Source: Paenibacillus_AA sp045062745 (GTDB lineage Bacteria; Bacillota; Bacilli; Paenibacillales; NBRC-103111). Taken from it: 64,000 nt of DNA. The position numbers and the translations under genes were made by a program. Positions within the stretch are counted from its first letter, which is position 1. Each line of letters opens with the position of its first letter. Below are positions 1-8,250 of this stretch, in pieces. The notes under the pieces are model-generated. The model saw only the letters and a program-made list of their open reading frames with translations. It did not search any database and was not told where the DNA came from. The stretch spans positions 124,001-188,000 of the forward strand of contig NZ_JBJGED010000012.1 of NCBI RefSeq assembly GCF_045062745.1. Direction: 5' to 3'.

Positions 1-1207
1 GCGATGCCTTGGGGGCTAAGGCGTACTTGCTCTCGAGATAAAGCTTGAATGCCCGCATCCGTTCCACGGCGAACGGACAACCGTACATGTGGCTGAGCCG
101 GCAGTAGGCGATGTGCCAGCCTTGGCGCAGCAGCTCCAAGTCGGCTTGGTTGAAATCGTACAAAAATTCCGCGCGCCATATCCACGGATTGCCCGGGGCC
201 GGGTGCGCCGGACGAATCAGAATGCATTCCCGGCCGTCCAGGTAGAAATCCGTGCGAGCATAGCCATTCCAGTCGTCCGTGGTCTCGAGCGTCGCCCCTT
301 CGCCCGCATAGAGCTGGTGCAGCCGGGCATCGATCGCCTGACTGCGCTCAATGGCTTCGTCGAGCGGCAGCGCATCGGCTTTGTTCGGATTCGTATGCCC
401 GACATGCTCCTTCCAGGCCGCGCTGAGCAGCCGGTGCCGCTGCAGGATCAGCTCGGCCGCTTCCGCGGGCGGCTCCGCAGCCACCTCGTGCGGGACGCGC
501 TCCAGTGTGATGTTGAACAGTCGGCTGAGCAGCGTTTTAGCGATAACCCAGTGTCCGTCCGCATTCGGATGAATCCCATCCCCGGACCGGTAATCCGGCT
601 GTGCAGCGCGGAGCCGGTTCACGGCCGCCGTCAGCGGAGAGTGAATGTCGACGGCTCCGTCCGCTTCCTCGCCCAACGCCAGGACCCATTCCGCATATCG
701 CTTGAGTACGTCGTCGTACCCGACATACGGAGCGAAGTACGCGTACTGATCCTCCCCGTCCGGCAGCAGGTTCCCGTCGAAGGAAGCCGCATCGAATGGG
801 GGAGGGGTCATGACGATCGCCTTCGCCCCAGCGTCGCGAACGTGTCCGATCGTCCTCCGAATGCCCGCTCGATAGGCGTCGAACCGCTCCTCGGAGAACG
901 GGTGATAGATGCCGTCGTTCATGCCGTAACAGATTACGACCCAGTCGGGCTTCGACCGTTCGAGCGCCTGATCGAGCCGATCGTGGACGCATGGGCGGGG
1001 GAACGGATGCGCGGGCTCGCTCGTCCCGGCCGCCGTCTCGCTGCTCACGCCGAGGTTGATGAACACGGGCCGCAACGCCGGAAGATGACGCGCGAAATAC
1101 GCGTCCATGTAGGCCATAAAAGCACCGTTATCGGTAACACTGTCGCCCAAAAAAACGACGCGCAGCGGCGTCGGAATGGCGCAATCTTTTTGAAATAAAG
1201 ATGGCAT
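1..1207 (-). CDS. SGNH/GDSL esterase fused to alpha/beta hydrolase (truncated by window edge)
   Basis: Reading the minus strand from the ATG at 1207 gives an open frame to the window edge (about 402 codons, no stop). The N-terminal half is an SGNH hydrolase. It has a GDS nucleophile block (Ser about residue 23), a block III Asn in YGMNDG (about 94), and a GDGIHPN block with the catalytic Asp/His (about 209-212). From about residue 315 the protein changes to a pattern typical of the N-terminus of prolyl-oligopeptidase-like alpha/beta hydrolases (RPAHPAPGNPWIWR). Its nucleophile elbow would lie beyond the window. A GAGGGAG ribosome site lies about 8 nt before the ATG. This is probably a two-domain esterase acting on acylated carbohydrate; the substrate is inferred only. 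No signal peptide is seen, so it is likely cytoplasmic. Confidence 0.8.
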   Translation of the reverse strand, partial: MPSLFQKDCAIPTPLRVVFLGDSVTDNGAFMAYMDAYFARHLPALRPVFINLGVSSETAAGTSEPAHPFPRPCVHDRLDQALERSKPDWVVICYGMNDGIYHPFSEERFDAYRAGIRRTIGHVRDAGAKAIVMTPPPFDAASFDGNLLPDGEDQYAYFAPYVGYDDVLKRYAEWVLALGEEADGAVDIHSPLTAAVNRLRAAQPDYRSGDGIHPNADGHWVIAKTLLSRLFNITLERVPHEVAAEPPAEAAELILQRHRLLSAAWKEHVGHTNPNKADALPLDEAIERSQAIDARLHQLYAGEGATLETTDDWNGYARTDFYLDGRECILIRPAHPAPGNPWIWRAEFLYDFNQADLELLRQGWHIAYCRLSHMYGCPFAVERMRAFKLYLESKYALAPKAS

Positions 1208-1307
1208 CGATAAAACTCCCTCTTATTTTCGTATGAAGCCTGGAGCGGACTGGATATCAAATCTCTCACCTGCCATTGTATCAGAAAAGAAAGGGAGCGA
1301 GACAGCG

Positions 1308-2432
1308 TTATTTTGTGACGGATCTCGGTTGAAGCTCGGGAGGCCGGTTCAGCGGAAGACGCACGATGAAGGCGGTTCGGCTGGAGCCGCTTTCCGCCAG
1401 GATGGAGCCGCCGTGACGCTCTACAATGCTCTTGGAAATCGCGAGCCCCAGACCGGAGCCGCCCGTATGCTCGTTCCGCGAGCGGTCGACCCGGTAGAAG
1501 CGTTCGAATATATGCGGCAGGTCCACGGCCGGAATCGGCGGTCCGTAATTGACGACTTCGATCATCGCGTCGGTCCCCTCCCGCCTTACGTAGACGTCCA
1601 GCTTGCCGCCTTCCTGGCCGTAGACGATCCCGTTCGTGAACAAGTTGTCGAACACGCGGAACAGCTTATCCGGGTCGGCGACGAGCGGGAGCTCCGTCTC
1701 CGCCGTATGGAGATGGCCGGTCATCCCCGCCTTGCGCAGCGACAGCCGATAATGGACGAGCATCTGCGACATGATTTCGACCGCGTTAATGGGCTTCATC
1801 TGCAGCGGGATGGCATCGTGGCGCAGCCGCGTGAACTCGAACAGATCCTGGATCAGCACATGGAGCCGCTGCGCTTTCTCATACGCGATCTGCACGTACA
1901 GGCGCAGCTCCACCTCGTCGCGGTACCGGTCCTCGTCGATGAGCGACAAATAACCGAGGATGGAGGTGAGCGGCGTACGCAGGTCGTGGGACACGTTTGT
2001 GACGAGCTCGTTTTTGCTCTGCTCGGCTTGGCGTTCGTCCTCGATCGCTTGCTGCAGTTGCTCGAGCAGCCGGTTGATGGACGAAGCGAGCTCCCCCACT
2101 TCGTTCTTGGCGGCGACATTCACTTTTTGGTCCAAGTGCCCCTCGGCAATATGCCGCACGGAATTCGCCACTTTGGCGTAAGCTCGGAACCGGCTCCAGT
2201 TGAGTGCGATCATCCACAGCACGAAGTAAAAGAAATTGAGTGCTCCCAGCATAATCGTCTCGCCGAACGCGTCCCTGAAACCCCGGAGGATGCCGCCCAT
2301 TATCGGAAAATCCCTCACCACCCCGATGACCACATAAGCGGTAATAAAGGCGGCCGGAACCATCAGAATGGCGCTCAGCACGATTTGACCGACTAACCGG
2401 AGTACCATCCGGCCCATACCTTTAGTTGTCAA
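1308..2432 (-). CDS. HAMP-domain sensor histidine kinase (VanS-like)
   Basis: Membrane sensor kinase of 374 residues. Two transmembrane segments (about 12-35 and 57-78) flank a very short outer loop. They are followed by a HAMP linker (about 79-133), a dimerisation/phosphoacceptor helix with NVSHDLRTP (His149), and a HATPase domain (N-box Asn near 267, NYG at about 295-297, GGSGLGLAI at about 324-332). The very small extracellular region suggests sensing in or near the membrane, as in cell-envelope stress kinases; this is an inference. Its start overlaps the end of the response-regulator gene by 11 nt, so the two are translationally coupled and form one two-component system. The cognate target is not apparent from the neighbours. 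Confidence 0.9.
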   Translation of the reverse strand: MTTKGMGRMVLRLVGQIVLSAILMVPAAFITAYVVIGVVRDFPIMGGILRGFRDAFGETIMLGALNFFYFVLWMIALNWSRFRAYAKVANSVRHIAEGHLDQKVNVAAKNEVGELASSINRLLEQLQQAIEDERQAEQSKNELVTNVSHDLRTPLTSILGYLSLIDEDRYRDEVELRLYVQIAYEKAQRLHVLIQDLFEFTRLRHDAIPLQMKPINAVEIMSQMLVHYRLSLRKAGMTGHLHTAETELPLVADPDKLFRVFDNLFTNGIVYGQEGGKLDVYVRREGTDAMIEVVNYGPPIPAVDLPHIFERFYRVDRSRNEHTGGSGLGLAISKSIVERHGGSILAESGSSRTAFIVRLPLNRPPELQPRSVTK

Positions 2433-3120
2433 TTTTGTAGCCTACCCCCCATACGGTGGCGATCAGCTTGTCGCCCAATTCCTGCTCGAGCTTGTCCCGC
2501 AAGTTGCTGATGTGCACCATGACGGTGTTGTTGGCGTCGAAGTATTTTTCCTTCCATACTTGGCGGAAAATGTCCTCGGCGCTGAATACCCGCCCCGGCT
2601 GTCCGGCGAGCAGCAGCAGGATGCCGAACTCCTTGGACGTGAGCGCGAGCGGGCGGCCGTCGACCTCCGCCGTGTGATTGCGCTTGTTGATCGCGAGCGA
2701 GCCGATATGAATCCGCCCTTCTTCCTCTCGATCCATTTCATTCGGGCTTCGATCGGCATAAGCCCGCCGCAGCAGCGCCTTCACCCTGAGTGTGAGCTCG
2801 AGCGGATGGAACGGCTTGATCACATAATCGTCGGCACCGGTCATGAGGCCCGTAATGCGGTCGAGGTCCTGCGCTTTGGCGCTGACCATGAGAATAGGCA
2901 CGCTCTTCGACTTGCGAATGTGGCGGCATACCTCGAGGCCGTCCATCTCCGGCATCATGATGTCTAGCACGACGAGGTGGAACGGCTCGGCTTCGAACAG
3001 CTCGAGCGCTTCCCGCCCGTTCGCCGCGAGCTTCGTCTTGAACCCTTCGTTTTTCAAATAAATTTCTATCAGTCCGGCGATTTCCCGGTCATCGTCAACG
3101 ATTAAGATCGAGTAGTTCAT
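2422..3120 (-). CDS. OmpR/VanR-family response regulator
   Basis: A 232-residue regulator with a receiver domain (acidic patch D9-D11, phosphoacceptor Asp53 in LDIMMP, Lys102 in VIKPF) and a C-terminal winged-helix DNA-binding domain (about 130-232, ending in GVGYKIDN). This is the standard OmpR/PhoB architecture, closest in feel to VanR-type regulators. It is the first gene of a two-gene minus-strand operon with the downstream kinase. An AGGAG ribosome site lies about 14 nt before the ATG, somewhat far. The leader (3121-3270) separates it from the tRNA terminator. Its regulon cannot be deduced from sequence. Confidence 0.92.
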   Translation of the reverse strand: MNYSILIVDDDREIAGLIEIYLKNEGFKTKLAANGREALELFEAEPFHLVVLDIMMPEMDGLEVCRHIRKSKSVPILMVSAKAQDLDRITGLMTGADDYVIKPFHPLELTLRVKALLRRAYADRSPNEMDREEEGRIHIGSLAINKRNHTAEVDGRPLALTSKEFGILLLLAGQPGRVFSAEDIFRQVWKEKYFDANNTVMVHISNLRDKLEQELGDKLIATVWGVGYKIDN

Positions 3121-3271
3121 GGCGGCGATACTAGCTCCTCTCCGGCTACTTGCGTACGTTTAATATAAATCAATTCGGGCCGACTGTGTGGCGTTCCGGC
3201 GCATCTTAAGCATTATTATGGGTTTCTTTAGATTTTATTAAAAAATGGGATACGTCATCCGGTCCGGAAAC

Positions 3272-3305
3272 AACAAACAGGTCCGGACCAAATGGTCCGG
3301 ACCTG
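3272..3305 (-). terminator. Rho-independent terminator of the tRNA operon
   Basis: An 11-bp perfect inverted repeat (aggtccggacc at 3279-3289 and its complement at 3294-3304, AT-only 4-nt loop) lies just after tRNA-Arg on the minus strand. The T-rich run GTTTGTTGTTT follows it. A further half copy, ggtccgg, lies at 3261-3267. Confidence 0.75.
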
Positions 3306-3313
3306 CATTAAGA

Positions 3314-3387
<74 letters not shown>

Positions 3388-3403
3388 CTGTGAGTGCGGA
3401 GTA

Positions 3404-3474
3404 AGCGGGTGAAGGGAATCGAACCCTCGCCTCAAGCTTGGGAAGCTGGCGTTCTGCCATTGAACTACACCCGC
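3404..3474 (-). tRNA. tRNA-Gly (anticodon CCC)
   Basis: A 71-nt cloverleaf on the minus strand. The acceptor GCGGGTG pairs with CACCCGC, with discriminator T. The T arm is GGGTTCGATTCCC and the anticodon loop TTCCCAA reads as CCC. The anticodon stem has one C-U mismatch at the second pair. CCA is not encoded. It lies 16 nt upstream of tRNA-Arg and is probably co-transcribed with it. Confidence 0.88.
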
Positions 3475-3520
3475 ACGCAAATTAAAGTTAGTTCGTGATG
3501 AAAATTTTGAAGCAAGAGTA

Positions 3521-3549
3521 ATAATAGCACATGAAAATCGGAAAAGCAA
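3521..3549 (-). promoter_or_regulatory. Sigma-A-type promoter for the tRNA-Gly/tRNA-Arg pair
   Basis: On the minus strand TTGCTT (3544-3549) and TATTAT (3521-3526) are separated by 17 nt. They lie about 47 nt upstream of the tRNA-Gly gene. Confidence 0.6.
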
Positions 3550-3602
3550 CAAAAGAAATCCAAATCGGATGACGTATTCTCCAAGCAAATCTGATACAAT
3601 AT

Positions 3603-4604
3603 ATGGATCATAACTTACAATATTCGCTATTATTCGACGAGTTCAGGGTGGTGGCTCCCATCGCAGAAAGCAACTTGATTTTGTTTCCCAAAACGATCGA
3701 CTACTATCAAATTGAATTGACCCGCATGCTGGAAACCGAACGTTACCGGGAGGCGATCGGCGCGCTGCGCTTCTTGCTGCAGTGCCGTCATGAGGACGAG
3801 AGCACCCGCAAGGAGTGGGGGTCGCTGCTCGACTGGCTGGAGACGACATTCCCCGATGCCGCGGCAGACGCAGGCACTCCCGGTTCCGGAAGTGCCGAAG
3901 GATGGGGCGAGAGCCAGGGAACGGCGGAAGAGGACGAGGTAACGGAGGAGGATTTGATCCGCCGCCGCGTCTGGCTGAAGTCGGCCGAGGATTCCCAGTA
4001 CGTCCCGAAGCTGCTCGAGACGCTCGTGCAGACCGACGCTCCGGACAAGCAGCTGCTAGCCCTGGAGCAGCTGCGCCACGCGGAATTCAGCCGGACGAAC
4101 CGGACGATCCGCGAGTGGCTCGAGACGAGCCGCGTGCATCCCGTCGTCCAGTTCCGCGCCCTTCAGGTGCTGCGGGGACGCGGCGAGGCCGGCAGCCTGA
4201 AGCTGCACAAGCTGGGGCAGCAGCTTACGCTCGACATCGCCGAGACGCCGATGTCGTATGACGACTTTCCTCCACAGATCGGTCAAATTCGCGAGCGGGT
4301 GAAGGAAGTGAACGAAGTCAACCATCCGACATTGGCGTACTTCGTCGAGCAGATGTGGAATGATTTCCTGGCCTTCATCTATGGGACGTCGATATACCGC
4401 GAAATGCTCGGCATGGATTCGGGAGCGCTCAACATTTGGGCAGCGGCGCTGCATCATTCCTTACAGGAGACGATGTTCGCGAGCGCAGACGAGCGGGACA
4501 CCCGCGAATTGTTCGGACTGGCCGACGAGCAGATCAAAGCATGGCAGAAGGCTAGCCAGGTGATGAAATTGTTCCTGACCGTGACCGCCCCGGCCGAACC
4601 GTAG
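3603..4604 (+). CDS. YsoA-like TPR-type protein upstream of tig
   Basis: A 333-residue soluble, acidic protein with helical, TPR-like character (for example the YREAIGALRFLLQC region near residue 50). It has a variable Gly/Glu-rich linker (about 88-120) and a helical second half. A TPR protein (YsoA in B. subtilis) occupies the same place just before tig, so orthology is inferred from position and character, not from a strong motif. No enzymatic signature is seen. The start is uncertain: the ATG at 3603 has no ribosome site and sits directly after a TGATACAAT extended -10-like sequence. A downstream start (for example GTG near 3648 or ATG near 3726) is possible if that promoter is used. Confidence 0.75.
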   Translation: MDHNLQYSLLFDEFRVVAPIAESNLILFPKTIDYYQIELTRMLETERYREAIGALRFLLQCRHEDESTRKEWGSLLDWLETTFPDAAADAGTPGSGSAEGWGESQGTAEEDEVTEEDLIRRRVWLKSAEDSQYVPKLLETLVQTDAPDKQLLALEQLRHAEFSRTNRTIREWLETSRVHPVVQFRALQVLRGRGEAGSLKLHKLGQQLTLDIAETPMSYDDFPPQIGQIRERVKEVNEVNHPTLAYFVEQMWNDFLAFIYGTSIYREMLGMDSGALNIWAAALHHSLQETMFASADERDTRELFGLADEQIKAWQKASQVMKLFLTVTAPAEP

Positions 4605-4622
4605 AACTTGTCGATTGTGACC

Positions 4623-4650
4623 TTGAAATGAGAGAATTTTGTGATATAAT
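4623..4650 (+). promoter_or_regulatory. Sigma-A promoter of tig
   Basis: TTGAAA (4623-4628), a 16-nt spacer and TATAAT (4645-4650) with an upstream TG forming an extended -10. This lies about 95 nt before the tig start. Confidence 0.75.
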
Positions 4651-4744
4651 ATAGTGGTTATAAATGCCCATCGTACAGGTGTCAGGTCCAACATACCGGA
4701 CACGTCTACCATGTAACGGATAATTTCTGGAGGGGAAAGCATAA

Positions 4745-6046
4745 ATGAAAGCTAGCTGGGAAAAAATAGAGAAGAATCGTATCAAGCTGACCGTCGAAGT
4801 GGACGCCGAACAAGTAGCCGTTGCGTTGGACAAGGCGTTCAAGAAGGTTGCCGCCAAAGTAGCCGTTCCTGGATTCCGCAAGGGCAAAGTGCCTCGCGCC
4901 ATCTTCGAAGCAAAGTTCGGCGTGGAAAGCTTGTATCAGGATGCACTCGACATTATTTTGCCGGAAGCTTACGTGCAAGCTATTGAAGAAAACGACATTA
5001 CGCCGGTTGACCGCCCTGAGGTGGACGTTCAACAATTCGCCAAAGGACAAGCTCTCCAGTTCACGGCTGTGGTCACTGTGAAGCCGGAAGTTCAGTTGGG
5101 CGAATACAAAGGCATTGAAGTGGAAGAAAAATCCAATGAAGTGACCGAAGAAGATATTGCGGCCGAACTGCAGCGTCTGCAACAGCGCCATGCCGAGCTG
5201 ATCGTCGTTGAAGATAGCGCAGCCGAGAATGGCGACACGGTCGTCATCGACTTTGACGGTTACGTCGACGATGTAGCTTTCGAAGGCGGCAAGGCGGAGA
5301 AGTATTCGCTCGAGCTCGGATCGGGCAGCTTCATCCCGGGCTTCGAGGAGCAGCTGGTCGGCTTGAAGGCTGGCGAAGAGAAGGACGTCAACGTGACGTT
5401 CCCGGAAGACTACCACGCGGAAGAGCTGAAGGGCAAAGCAGCGGTATTCAAGGTGAAGCTGCATGACATCAAACGCAAAAACTTGCCGGAGCTGGACGAC
5501 GAGTTCGCCAAGGATGTGAGCGAGTTCGACACGCTTGACGAGTTCAAGCAAGACATCGAGAAGCGCCTGAAGGACCGCAAGACGAAGGCGAACCAGTCCG
5601 AGATCGAATCCGCGGTTGTAGAGAAGGCGGCGGAAGCGGCGGAAGTCGAGATTCCGGACGCGATGGTGCTGACCGAAGTGGATCAAATGTACAACGACTT
5701 CGCGAACCGCCTGCAAATGCAAGGCATGGATCTGAAGATGTACTTCCAATTCACCGGCCAAACCGAAGAAATCGTGAAGGAACAAATGAAGACCGACGCA
5801 GCGAAGCGCGTTCGCAACAACCTGGTGCTCGAAGCGATCGGCAAAGCCGAGAACATCGAAGCTACTGAGGAAGAGCTGACCCAAGAGCTGGAGAAGATGG
5901 CTACCCAATATAGCCGTACGCTGGACGAGATCCGCACGATCTTGAGTGCGAACGGCAGCCTGGACAGCCTGAAGAGCGAATTGACGGTTAAAAAGACAGT
6001 GGACTTCCTCGTTCAACACAGCAAGCAAGGCGCTTCCGTAGCGTAA
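4745..6046 (+). CDS. tig: Trigger factor, ribosome-associated chaperone/prolyl isomerase
   Basis: A 433-residue protein of full family length. The N-terminal ribosome-binding domain (about 1-115) carries the loop motif GFRKGKVPR (about 43-51). An FKBP-type peptidyl-prolyl isomerase domain follows (about 160-245; DTVVIDFDGYVD, GSGSFIPGFE). The C-terminal helical chaperone domain completes the protein. It binds nascent chains at the ribosome exit tunnel. GGAGGGG gives a strong ribosome site. It has its own promoter upstream and a terminator downstream, so it is probably monocistronic. Lysine/glutamate-rich codon use fits a highly expressed protein. Confidence 0.97.
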   Translation: MKASWEKIEKNRIKLTVEVDAEQVAVALDKAFKKVAAKVAVPGFRKGKVPRAIFEAKFGVESLYQDALDIILPEAYVQAIEENDITPVDRPEVDVQQFAKGQALQFTAVVTVKPEVQLGEYKGIEVEEKSNEVTEEDIAAELQRLQQRHAELIVVEDSAAENGDTVVIDFDGYVDDVAFEGGKAEKYSLELGSGSFIPGFEEQLVGLKAGEEKDVNVTFPEDYHAEELKGKAAVFKVKLHDIKRKNLPELDDEFAKDVSEFDTLDEFKQDIEKRLKDRKTKANQSEIESAVVEKAAEAAEVEIPDAMVLTEVDQMYNDFANRLQMQGMDLKMYFQFTGQTEEIVKEQMKTDAAKRVRNNLVLEAIGKAENIEATEEELTQELEKMATQYSRTLDEIRTILSANGSLDSLKSELTVKKTVDFLVQHSKQGASVA

Positions 6047-6067
6047 CGCATACCAATTGGATGAGAA

Positions 6068-6099
6068 GAAGGCACGTTTAGATTCTTAAGCGTGCCTTC
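6068..6099 (+). terminator. Terminator after tig
   Basis: A stem of about 13 bp (gaaggcacg..., ending at 6099 with cgtgccttc, including one G-U pair) is followed by GTTGTAT. The U-tract is weak but the stem is strong. Confidence 0.6.
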
Positions 6100-6193
6100 G
6101 TTGTATATGGGGGTCCGTACGGTCCGAAGCCGCTCCCTGCATGGAATGCGGAGCCGCTACATACAGTGGTAGTAGCTGGGAAGGAACCGGATT

Positions 6194-6222
6194 TTGCATT
6201 CGCCCTCAAACCGTGTTATTTT
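6194..6222 (+). promoter_or_regulatory. Candidate clpP promoter
   Basis: TTGCAT (6194-6199), a 17-nt spacer and TATTTT (6217-6222), 43 nt before the clpP start. I see no tandem GGTCAAA heptads (CtsR operator) here. Confidence 0.5.
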
Positions 6223-6265
6223 AGAATGAAGCAAGAGAGTTCCCTATAGAAATGAGGTCATGCAT

Positions 6266-6847
6266 ATGAGTCTGATCCCAATGGTCGTCGAGCAGGAAAG
6301 CCGAGGCGAACGCTCTTACGACATTTATTCCCGTCTCCTCAAGGACCGCATTATCTTCTTGGGCAGTGCGATCGACGACGATGTCGCCAATCTGGTTATC
6401 GCCCAGCTGCTGTTCTTGGCGGCGACGGACTCGGAGAAGGACATCCATTTGTATATCAACTCTCCCGGCGGATCCGTTACCGCGGGCATGGGCATATACG
6501 ACACGATGCAGTTTATTAAGCCGGATGTCTCCACGATCTGTGTCGGGATGGCGGCCAGCATGGGGTCCTTGCTGCTCACAGCCGGTGCGAAGGGCAAGCG
6601 GTTCGCGCTGCCGAACAGCGAAGTGATGATTCACCAGCCATTGGGCGGGGTGCGCGGTCAAGCGACCGACATCAAGATTCATGCCGATTGGATCATCAAG
6701 ACGAAGCAGAAGCTGAACAACATCTATGTGGAACGGACGGGTCAGCCTTACGAGAAGATCGAGCGCGACACCGACCGGGACAATTTCATGTCGGCCGAAG
6801 ACGCCGTGGCGTACGGGCTGATCGATAAAGTCATTACCACTCTATAA
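6266..6847 (+). CDS. clpP: ATP-dependent Clp protease proteolytic subunit
   Basis: A 193-residue serine peptidase that forms the proteolytic chamber of ClpXP/ClpCP. The catalytic triad is visible: Ser98 in GMAASMGS, His123 in MIHQP, and Asp near 171 in DTDRDNF. The ATG at 6266 is preferred over 6260 because GAGGT ends 7 nt before it but only 1 nt before 6260. The gene lies 18 nt upstream of clpX, so protease and unfoldase are likely co-transcribed. This differs from B. subtilis, where clpP is unlinked to tig-clpX. No terminator separates the two genes. Confidence 0.97.
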   Translation: MSLIPMVVEQESRGERSYDIYSRLLKDRIIFLGSAIDDDVANLVIAQLLFLAATDSEKDIHLYINSPGGSVTAGMGIYDTMQFIKPDVSTICVGMAASMGSLLLTAGAKGKRFALPNSEVMIHQPLGGVRGQATDIKIHADWIIKTKQKLNNIYVERTGQPYEKIERDTDRDNFMSAEDAVAYGLIDKVITTL

Positions 6848-6865
6848 TCAGTAGGAGGTGATCCG

Positions 6866-8134
6866 ATGTTTAAATTCAACGACGAAAAAGGACAGCTGAA
6901 ATGCTCCTTTTGCGGCAAATCCCAGGATCAGGTCCGGAAGCTTGTAGCGGGACCGGGTGTATATATTTGCGACGAGTGTATTGAATTATGCACCGAGATT
7001 GTGGAAGAAGAGCTCGGCAGCGAAGAGGAATTGGATCTGAAGGACGTACCGAAGCCGAAGGACATCCGTGTCATTCTGGACCAATACGTCATTGGCCAGG
7101 ATCAAGCGAAGAAGTCGTTGTCGGTAGCGGTTTACAACCACTACAAGCGGATCAACTCCCAGAACAAGCTGGAAGACGTCGAGCTGCAAAAGAGCAATAT
7201 CGTGCTGATCGGGCCGACCGGCAGCGGGAAGACGCTCTTGGCCCAAACGTTGGCCAAAATTCTGAACGTGCCGTTCGCGATCGCCGACGCTACGTCGCTG
7301 ACCGAAGCCGGATACGTGGGCGAGGACGTCGAGAACATCCTGCTCAAGCTCATCCAGGCGGCGGACTATGACGTGGAGAAGGCGGAACGCGGCATTATCT
7401 ATATCGATGAGATCGATAAAGTGGCGCGCAAATCCGAGAACCCGTCCATTACCCGCGACGTGTCCGGAGAAGGCGTGCAGCAAGCGTTGCTCAAAATTCT
7501 GGAAGGTACGGTAGCGAGCGTCCCTCCGCAAGGCGGCCGCAAGCATCCGCATCAAGAGTTTATCCAGATCGACACGACGAACATCTTGTTCATCTGCGGC
7601 GGGGCCTTCGACGGCATCGAGCAGATCATCAAGCGCCGGATCGGCAAGAAGGTCATCGGCTTCAACAGCGAGGGCCACAAGAACGATCTGAAGCCGGGTG
7701 AATATTTGTCCATGGTGCTGCCGGAGGATTTGCTGAAGTTCGGCTTGATTCCGGAGTTCGTGGGCCGTTTGCCGGTCATCTCCACCCTGGAGCCGCTCGA
7801 TGAACCTGCGCTTGTCCGCATCTTGACGGAGCCGAAGAACGCGCTTGTCAAGCAGTACCAAAAGCTGCTCGAGATGGATAACGTGGCGCTTGAGTTCTCG
7901 CCGGAGGCGCTCGACGCCATCGCGAAGGAAGCAATTAAGCGGAACACGGGCGCGCGCGGCCTGCGGGCGATCATCGAAGGCATTATGCTGGACGTGATGT
8001 TCGAGGTGCCGTCCCGCGACGACGTCATCAATTGCACGATCACGAAGGAAGCGGTGCTCGAGAAGATCGCTCCGGAGCTGAAGACGAAGGATGGCAAGTC
8101 CGTATCGGTGAAGAAAAAAGAAGAAAGTGCTTAA
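6866..8134 (+). CDS. clpX: ClpX, AAA+ unfoldase of ClpXP
   Basis: A 422-residue hexameric unfoldase. An N-terminal C4 zinc-binding domain (Cys13, 16, 35, 38) for substrate/adaptor recognition precedes the AAA+ module. That module has Walker A GPTGSGKT (about 112-119), Walker B IIYIDEIDK, and the RKSENPSITRDVSGEGVQQ region. The ClpP-binding loop (IGF in KKVIGFNS) is present at about 268-270, agreeing with the adjacent clpP. A near-perfect AGGAGGTG ribosome site lies 7 nt before the ATG. The C-terminal lysine-rich tail (KKKEES) is ordinary. Confidence 0.98.
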   Translation: MFKFNDEKGQLKCSFCGKSQDQVRKLVAGPGVYICDECIELCTEIVEEELGSEEELDLKDVPKPKDIRVILDQYVIGQDQAKKSLSVAVYNHYKRINSQNKLEDVELQKSNIVLIGPTGSGKTLLAQTLAKILNVPFAIADATSLTEAGYVGEDVENILLKLIQAADYDVEKAERGIIYIDEIDKVARKSENPSITRDVSGEGVQQALLKILEGTVASVPPQGGRKHPHQEFIQIDTTNILFICGGAFDGIEQIIKRRIGKKVIGFNSEGHKNDLKPGEYLSMVLPEDLLKFGLIPEFVGRLPVISTLEPLDEPALVRILTEPKNALVKQYQKLLEMDNVALEFSPEALDAIAKEAIKRNTGARGLRAIIEGIMLDVMFEVPSRDDVINCTITKEAVLEKIAPELKTKDGKSVSVKKKEESA

Positions 8135-8250
8135 CATAGAAAAGACCCGAACCTTCCTCCGCCTGAACGCGCTTGTATGCGTGTGTCTGACGACCCTGTC
8201 AGAACGTCGTTCGGGGGGAGGATGTTTGGCGTCCATGGGAGAGTTTCCAC

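Noticed and set aside
89..1198. Plus-strand frame opposite the SGNH hydrolase
   Set aside because: The minus-strand frame carries clear catalytic motifs; the plus strand has none.
4706..6028. Long minus-strand frame opposite tig
   Set aside because: Antisense of a conserved gene; composition is typical of complement-strand translation (Leu/His/Val-rich).
6100..6265. CtsR operator expected before clpP
   Set aside because: No direct repeat of GGTCAAA-like heptads is seen.
8135..8250. GGGGGGAGG followed by ATG at 8222
   Set aside because: The spacing to the ATG is zero and the frame ends after about 21 codons, overlapping ispG out of frame.
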